Shown here one piece after another: positions 1-7,734 of a stretch of 7,734 nucleotides of DNA; position 1 is the first letter of the stretch, and each line of letters starts with the position of its first letter. The notes beneath the pieces are model-generated. The model did no database searches and was not told where the DNA came from. It saw only the letters and a program-made list of their open reading frames with translations. This DNA is from a bacterium HR39 (GTDB lineage Bacteria; Pseudomonadota; Alphaproteobacteria; Geminicoccales; Geminicoccaceae), in NCBI GenBank assembly GCA_002898955.1, contig BEIP01000051.1:1-7734 (forward strand). The letters are read 5' to 3'. The position numbers were made by a program, and so were the translations under genes.

Positions 1-2380
<2,380 letters not shown>

Positions 2381-2390
2381 GGCCCGGAGT

Positions 2391-2397
2391 GGGAGAG
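2391..2397 (+). promoter_or_regulatory. Ribosome binding site of rbfA
   Basis: The sequence GGGAGAG lies just after the infB stop codon; its GGAG core (2392-2395) is 5 nt from the ATG at 2401. This supports the ATG over the GTG at 2377, which overlaps the infB stop and would add eight residues (MRPGVGEP) with no RbfA resemblance. Confidence 0.7.
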
Positions 2398-2400
2398 CCC

Positions 2401-2805
2401 ATGCGGCGCGGACAGCGCGGATCCCACCGCCCGCTGCGGGTCGGCGAGCAGATGCGTCACCTGCTCGCGGAATATCTCGTGCGCGGGGAGCTGCACGATC
2501 CCCGCCTCGAGGGCCACAGCGTCACCGTCTCCGAGGTGGAGGTGAGCCCGGATCTGCGCCACGCCAACGTCTACGTGAGCGAGCTGGGCCGGCCCGTCTC
2601 GGAGGAGGTCCGGGCCGCCCTTGAGGCGGCGGCGGGACGGCTCGCCGGGAGGCTCGCCCGCGAGATGCATCTGAAATACGCGCCGCGGCTGCGGTTCGTG
2701 CCCGACCGGCGCTTCGAGGTGGCGGACCGCATCGAGCGGCTGCTGCGCGAGGCGAGGGAGCGCGAGCTGCGGCCGATGGCCGGCGGGGAGAATCCGGACG
2801 GATGA
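2401..2805 (+). CDS. rbfA: 30S ribosome-binding factor RbfA
   Basis: RbfA is a small KH-fold protein that binds the immature 30S subunit and helps late 16S rRNA maturation, especially at the 5' helix, and matters for growth in the cold. The 134-residue product matches the family length. The N-terminus MRRGQRG...LRVGEQMRHLLAEYLVRGELHDPRL is typical, followed by the conserved strand region VTVSEVEVSPDLRHANVYVSELG (residues about 41-63) and the C-terminal LKYAPRLRFVPDRRFEVADRIERLL, which is the most recognisable RbfA signature. The start was chosen from the Shine-Dalgarno spacing and N-terminal similarity. It begins 20 bp after infB and its TGA overlaps the truB ATG (ATGA at 2802-2805), so it is probably co-transcribed and translationally coupled with both neighbours. 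Confidence 0.96.
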   Translation: MRRGQRGSHRPLRVGEQMRHLLAEYLVRGELHDPRLEGHSVTVSEVEVSPDLRHANVYVSELGRPVSEEVRAALEAAAGRLAGRLAREMHLKYAPRLRFVPDRRFEVADRIERLLREARERELRPMAGGENPDG

Positions 2806-3767
2806 CACGCAGACGGCAGCGCGGCGTGCGCATCGACGGCTGGCTGGTGATCGACAAGCCGGAGGGCACGACCTCCACCGAGGTGGTCAACGTCGTCAAG
2901 CGCCTCACGAAGGCCGAGAAGGCCGGCCACGGCGGCACGCTGGATCCCATCGCCACGGGCGTGCTGCCGGTGGCGCTGGGCGAGGCCACCAAGACGGTCC
3001 AGTACGTCATGGAGGCGCCCAAGCGCTACCGCTTCACCGTGCGCTTCGGCATCGCCACCGACACCGACGACCGCGAGGGACGGGTGATCGCCGAGAGCGA
3101 CCGCCGGCCCACCGACGAGGAAATCCGCGCGCTGCTGCCGCGCTTCGTCGGCGAGATCGGGCAGCTGCCGCCGCGTTACTCCGCCATCAAGGTGGCGGGC
3201 GAGCGGGCCTACAATCTCGCGCGGCGCGGCGAGGAGGTGGAGCTGAAGCCGCGCCGGGTGGTGATCCACAGCTTCGAGCTCGTCGGGCGGCCCGATCCCG
3301 ACCACGCGGTGTTCGAGGTGGTGTGCGGCAAGGGGGCGTATGTGCGCGCGCTCGCGCGCGATCTCGGCGAGGCGCTCGGCTGCTACGGGCACATCAAGAG
3401 CCTGCGCCGGCTCGCCGTGGGCCCCTTCACCATCGAGGACGCCATTTCCCTGGAGGCCCTGGAGGAGATCGTGCGCAACGAGACCCTCCCCCAGGTGCTG
3501 ATCCCGGTGGCGCGTGCGCTGGCCGGCATCCCGGCGCTCGCCGTCACCGAACCGCAGGCGCTGCGGCTGCGCTCCGGCCAGACCGTGCGCATCTCCCCGG
3601 CACTGCTGCCGCCCGAAGCCAGGGAGGGGGACACCCTCGCGGTGCGGCGCGGTGACGAGGTGGTGGCACTGGCACGGCTCGAGGACTCGCTGCTGCGGCC
3701 CGTGCGGGTGTTCCGTCCGAAGGCCAGCCGGATGCCGAAGGGAGCGATCGATGTCGATTACCGCTGA
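2802..3767 (+). CDS. truB: tRNA pseudouridine(55) synthase TruB
   Basis: TruB isomerises U55 to pseudouridine in the T-loop of nearly all elongator tRNAs and also acts as a tRNA-folding chaperone. The product has 321 residues, normal for the family (E. coli about 314). The catalytic block [15 protein letters not shown] places the nucleophile at Asp48, with the base-stacking Tyr at 76 ([10 protein letters not shown]), the [19 protein letters not shown] motif, and the [13 protein letters not shown] block with Arg182; these match the known E. coli positions D48, Y76 and about R181. A PUA-like C-terminal segment (about 250-310) follows. The ATG overlaps the rbfA stop by 4 bp; a GGGGAG at 2785-2790 is a plausible, slightly distant ribosome binding site. 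Its last 17 bp overlap rpsO, whose ribosome binding site also lies inside this gene. Confidence 0.98.
   Translation: MTRRRQRGVRIDGWLVIDKPEGTTSTEVVNVVKRLTKAEKAGHGGTLDPIATGVLPVALGEATKTVQYVMEAPKRYRFTVRFGIATDTDDREGRVIAESDRRPTDEEIRALLPRFVGEIGQLPPRYSAIKVAGERAYNLARRGEEVELKPRRVVIHSFELVGRPDPDHAVFEVVCGKGAYVRALARDLGEALGCYGHIKSLRRLAVGPFTIEDAISLEALEEIVRNETLPQVLIPVARALAGIPALAVTEPQALRLRSGQTVRISPALLPPEAREGDTLAVRRGDEVVALARLEDSLLRPVRVFRPKASRMPKGAIDVDYR
3737..3744 (+). promoter_or_regulatory. Ribosome binding site of rpsO, inside the truB coding region
   Basis: GAAGGGAG is a strong Shine-Dalgarno match whose GGAG (3741-3744) ends 6 nt before the rpsO ATG at 3751. It lies entirely within the last codons of truB. 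Immediately downstream, ATCG (3747-3750) can pair with CGAT (3755-3758), with a G-U extension at 3746/3759. This would put the start codon in a small four-base loop. The stem is short and its significance is uncertain. Confidence 0.7.
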
Positions 3768-4020
3768 GCGCAAGCAGGAACTGATCCGCGCATTCGCCAC
3801 GCACGAGGGCGACACCGGCTCGCCCGAGGTGCAGATCGCGATCCTGACGGAGCGCATCAACAACCTGAGCGAACACCTCAGGCAGCACCGCAAGGACTTC
3901 CATTCCCGCCGCGGGCTGCTGATGATGGTCGGCCAGCGCCGGCGCCTGCTCGACTATCTGCGGCGGAAGGACGAACAGCGCTACCGCCGCCTCGTCGAGC
4001 GGCTCGGCCTGCGCCGCTGA
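3751..4020 (+). CDS. rpsO: 30S ribosomal protein S15
   Basis: S15 is a primary 16S rRNA-binding protein that organises the central domain (helices 20-22) of the 30S platform and contributes to an intersubunit bridge. The product has 89 residues, exactly the usual length. It has the family signatures [18 protein letters not shown] (20-37), [19 protein letters not shown] (46-64) and the C-terminal [23 protein letters not shown]. The start [12 protein letters not shown] fits alphaproteobacterial S15 proteins and has an excellent ribosome binding site. The gene overlaps truB by 17 bp in another frame. In E. coli S15 represses its own mRNA by trapping a structured leader; here any such leader would have to be made of truB coding sequence, because there is no intergenic region. 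No separate promoter is evident. Confidence 0.98.
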   Translation: MSITAERKQELIRAFATHEGDTGSPEVQIAILTERINNLSEHLRQHRKDFHSRRGLLMMVGQRRRLLDYLRRKDEQRYRRLVERLGLRR

Positions 4021-4034
4021 TCCGGACGACCGCA

Positions 4035-4075
4035 CCCGCCGCCGTCCGCCCGGGTGGCGGCGGGAGCCGTCCCGC
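4035..4075 (+). promoter_or_regulatory. Overlapping inverted repeats in the rpsO-pnp gap (candidate pnp leader structure)
   Basis: The gap contains a perfect 9-bp stem, CCCGCCGCC (4035-4043) with GGCGGCGGG (4056-4064), around a 12-nt loop. A second hairpin, GCGGGA (4060-4065) with TCCCGC (4070-4075) around GCCG, uses bases from the right arm of the first, so the two cannot form together. No T-run follows either one, so a simple intrinsic terminator is unlikely. In E. coli the rpsO-pnp gap carries a terminator and a leader hairpin cut by RNase III, through which PNPase controls its own mRNA. The position suggests a similar processing or control element here; that is an inference, and in very GC-rich DNA some pairing arises by chance. 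Confidence 0.5.
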
Positions 4076-4104
4076 AACGTGACGTCGAAGGGAAAGTGGA
4101 GACC

Positions 4105-6297
4105 ATGTTCCAGATCACCCGCAAGGAAATCGAGTGGGGCGGCAAGCGGCTCGCTCTCGAGACCGGGCACGTGGCCCGGCAGGCCGACGGGGCGGTGCTC
4201 GCCTCGCTGGGCGAGACCGTCGTGCTGTGCACCGCCGTGGCGGCCAAGACGCCGCGGCCGGGGATCGACTTCTTCCCGCTGACGGTGAACTACCAGGAGA
4301 AGGCCTTCGCCGCGGGCAAGATCCCCGGCGGCTTCTTCAAGCGGGAGGGGCGCCCCAGCGAGAAGGAGACCCTCACCTCCCGGCTGATCGACCGGCCGAT
4401 CCGGCCGCTGTTCGCGCCGGGCTTCAAGAACGAGACGCAGGTCATCTGCACGGTGCTCGCCCACGACGGCGAGACGGATCCCGACATCGTGGCGATGATC
4501 GGCGCCTCGGCGGCGCTGACCATCAGCGGCATCCCCTTCCTCGGCCCCATCGGCGCCTGCCGGGTCGGCTACATCGACGGCGAGTTCGTGCTCAACCCCA
4601 CCATCGACCAGGTCAAGAACGTCTCCAAGCTGGATCTCGTGGTGGCGGGCACCCGTGACGCCGTCACGATGGTCGAATCCGAGGCGCACGAGCTGCCCGA
4701 GGAGACCATGCTGGCCGCGGTGATGTTCGGCCACCGCGCCTTCCAGCCGGTCATCGATCTCATCCTCGAGCTCGCCCAGGAGGCGGCCAGGGAACCTTGG
4801 CCGCTGGAGACGCCCGACTACGGCGATCTCTACGAGCAGCTCGCCGCGCGCTTCCGCGACGCCGTGGCCGAGGCCTACGAGGAGCCGCAGAAGAAGGCCC
4901 GCCACGACCGCATCCAGCAGATCCGCTACGAGGCCATCGCCGAGCTCGCCGGCGACGACCTCGAGAAGGCGGCGGCGGTGGCGGAGCTCTTCAAGAAGCT
5001 CGAGAAGGACGTGGTGCGCGGGCGCATCCTCGACACCGGCCGGCGCATCGGCGGCCGCGGCCTCGAGGACATCCGCCCGATCAGCGCCGAGGTGGGCGTG
5101 CTGCCCCGTGTGCACGGCAGCGCGCTCTTCACCCGCGGCGAGACCCAGGCGCTGGTGGTGGTGACGCTCGGCACCGGCCAGGACGAGCAGATCATCGACG
5201 CCCTCGAGGGCGATCTGCGCGAGCACTACCTGCTCCACTACAACTTCCCGCCCTATTCCGTGGGCGAGGTGGGGCGCATGGGCCCGCCCGGGCGGCGCGA
5301 GATCGGCCACGGCAAGCTCGCCTGGCGCGCCACCCATCCGCTGCTGCCGCCCAAGGACCAGTTTCCCTACACCATCCGCGTGGTCTCGGAGATCACCGAG
5401 TCCAACGGCTCCAGCTCCATGGCCACGGTGTGCGGCGCCTCGCTGGCGCTCATGGACGCGGGCGTGCCCATCCGCCGTCCGGTGGCGGGCATCGCCATGG
5501 GACTGATCAAGGAGGGCGAGCGCTACGCGGTGCTCTCCGACATCCTCGGTGACGAGGACCACCTCGGCGACATGGACTTCAAGGTGGCCGGCACCGAGGT
5601 GGGCATCACCGCCCTGCAGATGGACATCAAGATCGCCGGCATCACCGAGGAGATCATGCGCGACGCCCTGCTGCAGGCGCGGCGCGGGCGCATGCACATC
5701 CTCGGCGAGATGGCCAAGGCGCTCGGCATGCCGCGGCCGGAGATGCGCGAGACGGTGCCGCGCATCACCGTGATCCACATCCCGCAGGACAAGATCGGCA
5801 TGGTGATCGGCCCCGGCGGCAAGACCATCCGCGAGATCACCGAGCGCACCGGCACCCGCATCGACATCGAGGACGACGGCACGGTGCGCATCGCCTCGGT
5901 GGAAGCGGAAGGGGCGAAGAAGGCGGCCGAGTGGATCCTGTCCATGACCGCCACGCCCGAGCCGGGGAAGATCTACGAGGGCACGGTGACGCGCCTCGCC
6001 GACTTCGGCGCCTTCGTCAAGCTGTGGGGCAACTACGAGGGCCTGGTCCACATCTCCGAACTGGCGGACCGCCGCGTCGACAAGGTCTCCGACGTGGTCG
6101 AGCCCGGTGATGTGGTGAAGGTCAAGGTCCTCGAATACGACGACCGCACCGGCAAGATCCGCCTCAGCATGCGCGCGGTGGACCAGGCCACCGGCGAGGA
6201 GCGGACGGTGGAGCGGCGCGAGCGCGAGCCGCGCGGCGAACCGCGCGGGGAAACCCGTGGTCAGCCGGCCGGGGGACGGCGTCGGCGCACGGGCTGA
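4105..6297 (+). CDS. pnp: Polyribonucleotide nucleotidyltransferase (PNPase)
   Basis: PNPase is the trimeric phosphate-dependent 3'-5' exoribonuclease (and reverse polymerase) of mRNA decay. The product has 730 residues. Order: first RNase PH domain (about 14-145, with [21 protein letters not shown]), helical linker domain (about 146-300), second RNase PH domain (about 320-550), KH domain with GPGG at 569-572, S1 domain (about 622-692, [15 protein letters not shown]), and a basic disordered tail (693-730). The catalytic block [12 protein letters not shown] (482-493) is intact; D485, D491 and K493 correspond to the E. coli active-site D486, D492 and K494. The [15 protein letters not shown] segment is also typical. 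ATG 4105 was chosen because homologues start at MF-(Q/N)-(I/V)-TRKE; it has GGAG at 4098-4101 (3 nt spacing) and AAGGGAA further upstream. A GTG at 4054 would add 17 unrelated residues and falls inside the leader hairpin. It lies 84 bp after rpsO and may be co-transcribed with it. Confidence 0.98.
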   Translation: MFQITRKEIEWGGKRLALETGHVARQADGAVLASLGETVVLCTAVAAKTPRPGIDFFPLTVNYQEKAFAAGKIPGGFFKREGRPSEKETLTSRLIDRPIRPLFAPGFKNETQVICTVLAHDGETDPDIVAMIGASAALTISGIPFLGPIGACRVGYIDGEFVLNPTIDQVKNVSKLDLVVAGTRDAVTMVESEAHELPEETMLAAVMFGHRAFQPVIDLILELAQEAAREPWPLETPDYGDLYEQLAARFRDAVAEAYEEPQKKARHDRIQQIRYEAIAELAGDDLEKAAAVAELFKKLEKDVVRGRILDTGRRIGGRGLEDIRPISAEVGVLPRVHGSALFTRGETQALVVVTLGTGQDEQIIDALEGDLREHYLLHYNFPPYSVGEVGRMGPPGRREIGHGKLAWRATHPLLPPKDQFPYTIRVVSEITESNGSSSMATVCGASLALMDAGVPIRRPVAGIAMGLIKEGERYAVLSDILGDEDHLGDMDFKVAGTEVGITALQMDIKIAGITEEIMRDALLQARRGRMHILGEMAKALGMPRPEMRETVPRITVIHIPQDKIGMVIGPGGKTIREITERTGTRIDIEDDGTVRIASVEAEGAKKAAEWILSMTATPEPGKIYEGTVTRLADFGAFVKLWGNYEGLVHISELADRRVDKVSDVVEPGDVVKVKVLEYDDRTGKIRLSMRAVDQATGEERTVERREREPRGEPRGETRGQPAGGRRRRTG

Positions 6298-6328
6298 GGT
6301 GCGCACGGCGCAGCTCCACGCGCGGAGA

Positions 6329-6363
6329 GCGGGCGCGGTCACCGAGACGGTGGCGGCGCCCGC
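6329..6363 (+). terminator. Strong hairpin after pnp (candidate terminator or 3'-end protector)
   Basis: An 8-bp outer stem GCGGGCGC (6329-6336) with GCGCCCGC (6356-6363) continues, after one G-G mismatch, into a 7-bp inner stem GTCACCG (6338-6344) with CGGTGGC (6348-6354, one G-U pair), closed by the triloop AGA. All 35 nt are used with 15 pairs, starting 31 nt after the pnp stop. Only a short ATTT (6368-6371) follows, so it is a weak intrinsic terminator by the usual T-run rule. It may instead mark the 3' end of the operon mRNA or act as a processed spacer. It is the clearest transcript boundary in the window. Confidence 0.6.
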
Positions 6364-6382
6364 GCGCATTTCCCGAAGGGGC

Positions 6383-6412
6383 GCACCGGCGGAAGGGACG
6401 GTGCAGCGGGAG
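6383..6412 (+). promoter_or_regulatory. Small hairpin and ribosome binding site ahead of the flavoenzyme gene
   Basis: GCACCG (6383-6388) can pair with CGGTGC (6399-6404) around a 10-nt purine-rich loop. It is followed by GGGAG (6408-6412), 5 nt from the ATG at 6418, a good Shine-Dalgarno site that fixes the start. I see no convincing -35/-10 promoter in 6298-6417, although GC-rich alphaproteobacterial promoters are hard to recognise by eye. Confidence 0.45.
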
Positions 6413-6417
6413 AAGCC

Positions 6418-7734
6418 ATGACGATCGTCGTCGAGCCGATGATGCTCTCGGGCCGCGAGGTCTGGCCGCTGGTGGAGGGCGGCAAGGGCGTGGCGGTGAC
6501 CAACGGCCGCAGTGCCGGTGCCTGGGCGCGCGCGGGCGGCGTGGGGACCTTTTCCGGGGTCAACGCCGACGTGGTGGACGACAACGGCGAGTACGTGCCC
6601 CTCGTCTTCCGCGGCCGTGACCGCCGCGAGCGGCACGAGGAGCTCGTCGCCTACTCCATCCGCGGCGCCATCAGCCAGGCGCGCATCGCCCGCGAGGTGA
6701 GCGGCGGCGAGGGCCGCATCCACATGAACGTGCTGTGGGAGATGGCGGCCTGCGAGCGCGTGCTGGTGGGCGTGCTGGAGGGCGCGAAGGGGCTCGTCCA
6801 CGGCGTCACCTGCGGCGCCGGCATGCCCTATCGCCTCGCCGAGATCTGTGCCCGCTTCGGCGTCTACTACTACCCGATCGTCTCCTCGGCGCGGGCCTTC
6901 CGGGCGCTGTGGAAGCGTTCCTACCACCGCTTCCGCGAATGGCTCGGCGCGGTCGTCTACGAGGATCCCTGGCGGGCCGGCGGCCACAACGGCATCTCCA
7001 ACGCCGAGGATCCGACGAAGCCGGAGGATCCCTATCCCCGCGTGAAGGCGATCCGCGACTTCCTGCGCGAGGTGGGGCTGCCGGATCTGCCCATCGTCAT
7101 GGCCGGCGGCGTGTGGCGGCTCGACGAGTGGAAGGACTGGATCGGCAATCCCGAGCTCGGCCCCATCGCCTTCCAGTTCGGCACCCGTCCGCTGCTGACC
7201 GTCGAGAGTCCCATCCCCGAACAGTGGAAGCGGCGGCTTCTGGAGCTGAAGCCGGGAGACGTGGCGCTGCACCGCTTCAGCCCGACGGGCTTCTATTCCT
7301 CGGCGGTGAAGAACGCCTTCCTGCGCGAGCTCTACGAGCGCTCCGAGCGCCAGGTGCCCTTCCGCGAGGAGGCGGAGCCGGAGGAGGGCTTCACCGAATT
7401 CCTCGGGATGGGCCGGCCCGGCCGCGGCGTGTGGCTGAAGCCGGAAGACCTGCGCCGGGTGGAGCGCTGGCGCGCCGACGGTTTCACCCAGCCCATGCGC
7501 ACCCCGGATTGCACCCTGATCTTCGTCACGCCGGAAAAGGCCCGGGAGATCCGCCGCGACCAGGCCGAATGCATGGGCTGCCTGTCGCACTGCATGTTCA
7601 GCGGCTGGAAGCACAGCGAACCCTGGACCACCGGCCGCCATCCGGATCCGCGCAGCTTCTGCATCCAGAAGACGCTGCAGAACATCGCCCACGGCCGCGG
7701 CGACGTCGACCACGAGCTGATGTTCGCCGGCCAC
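6418..7734 (+). CDS. Nitronate monooxygenase-like flavin oxidoreductase with a four-Cys C-terminal motif (3' end missing)
   Basis: The frame from ATG 6418 stays open for 439 codons to the right edge. It resembles the nitronate monooxygenase (2-nitropropane dioxygenase) family: FMN-binding TIM-barrel enzymes that oxidise alkyl nitronates, with some relatives acting as NAD(P)H-dependent flavin reductases. Support: VTCGAGMP (130-137), AGGHNG with the probable catalytic His190, MAGGVW (228-233) as a phosphate-binding loop, and FQFGTRPLLT (252-261). Canonical family members are about 320-380 residues; this one carries a C-terminal extension after about residue 290. That extension contains Cys385, 388, 392 and 415 in a CX2CX3CX22C pattern, reminiscent of a [4Fe-4S] site. 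There is no signal peptide, so it is probably cytoplasmic. It starts 120 bp after pnp, beyond a strong hairpin, and is likely a separate unit. The family call is reasonably firm; substrate and cofactor content are unknown. By recalled similarity, perhaps some 30 residues are missing. Confidence 0.85.
   Translation, partial: MTIVVEPMMLSGREVWPLVEGGKGVAVTNGRSAGAWARAGGVGTFSGVNADVVDDNGEYVPLVFRGRDRRERHEELVAYSIRGAISQARIAREVSGGEGRIHMNVLWEMAACERVLVGVLEGAKGLVHGVTCGAGMPYRLAEICARFGVYYYPIVSSARAFRALWKRSYHRFREWLGAVVYEDPWRAGGHNGISNAEDPTKPEDPYPRVKAIRDFLREVGLPDLPIVMAGGVWRLDEWKDWIGNPELGPIAFQFGTRPLLTVESPIPEQWKRRLLELKPGDVALHRFSPTGFYSSAVKNAFLRELYERSERQVPFREEAEPEEGFTEFLGMGRPGRGVWLKPEDLRRVERWRADGFTQPMRTPDCTLIFVTPEKAREIRRDQAECMGCLSHCMFSGWKHSEPWTTGRHPDPRSFCIQKTLQNIAHGRGDVDHELMFAGH

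Noticed and set aside
2571..3893. A minus-strand open frame of 440 codons opposite rbfA, truB and rpsO.
   Set aside because: It is a complement shadow of three certain genes, with low-complexity composition and no family resemblance.
4054..4056. GTG as the start of pnp.
   Set aside because: It lies in the loop and stem of the 4035-4064 hairpin, adds 17 residues not seen in PNPase, and the ATG at 4105 gives the conserved [13 protein letters not shown] start.
4021..4104. The rpsO-pnp gap hairpin as an ordinary rho-independent terminator.
   Set aside because: No T-rich tract follows either stem; a leader or processing structure fits better, and this is reflected in the regulatory call.
3544..7734. 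A stop-free minus-strand frame of about 1396 codons opposite rpsO, pnp and the flavoenzyme gene.
   Set aside because: It mirrors well-identified plus-strand genes, is dominated by His, Ala, Gly, Asp and Leu as expected from the complement of GC-biased codons, crosses two intergenic regions and the terminator-like hairpin, and shows no recognisable domain. Long antisense open frames are common in very GC-rich DNA.

Overview
The window is a GC-rich (strong G/C third-position bias) stretch of bacterial chromosome, all on the plus strand, holding the translation and RNA-metabolism cluster infB-rbfA-truB-rpsO-pnp followed by a flavin-dependent oxidoreductase gene that runs off the right edge. The protein sequences (IF-2 with a charged N-terminal repeat arm, an RbfA starting MRRG, an S15 starting MSITAERKQ, and a PNPase with an [13 protein letters not shown] start and the [27 protein letters not shown] block) read as alphaproteobacterial, most like the Rhodospirillales in the broad sense. 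That placement is from recalled family resemblance, not from a search, and I cannot name a genus.

Layout: 1-2380 is infB (5' end missing), 2401-2805 rbfA, 2802-3767 truB, 3751-4020 rpsO, 4105-6297 pnp, and 6418 to the edge a nitronate monooxygenase-like protein (3' end missing). The first four genes are tightly packed: 20 bp between infB and rbfA, a 4-bp ATGA overlap between rbfA and truB, and a 17-bp overlap between truB and rpsO. Translational coupling is therefore likely. The two real gaps are 4021-4104 (84 bp) before pnp and 6298-6417 (120 bp) after it, and both contain clear inverted repeats.

How the genes work together: IF-2 recruits initiator tRNA, RbfA matures the 30S subunit, TruB makes pseudouridine 55 in tRNA, S15 nucleates the central domain of 16S rRNA, and PNPase degrades mRNA and takes part in RNA quality control. 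This is a classic conserved neighbourhood. The terminal flavoenzyme has no evident functional tie to RNA metabolism, and a strong 35-nt hairpin separates it from pnp.

I see no mobile element, CRISPR array, tRNA, rRNA or defence system. This is mostly an ordinary housekeeping region. The points worth a second look are the four-cysteine, iron-sulfur-like motif in the C-terminal part of the flavoenzyme, the mutually exclusive hairpins in the rpsO-pnp gap, the hairpin after pnp, and the rpsO ribosome binding site lying inside truB.
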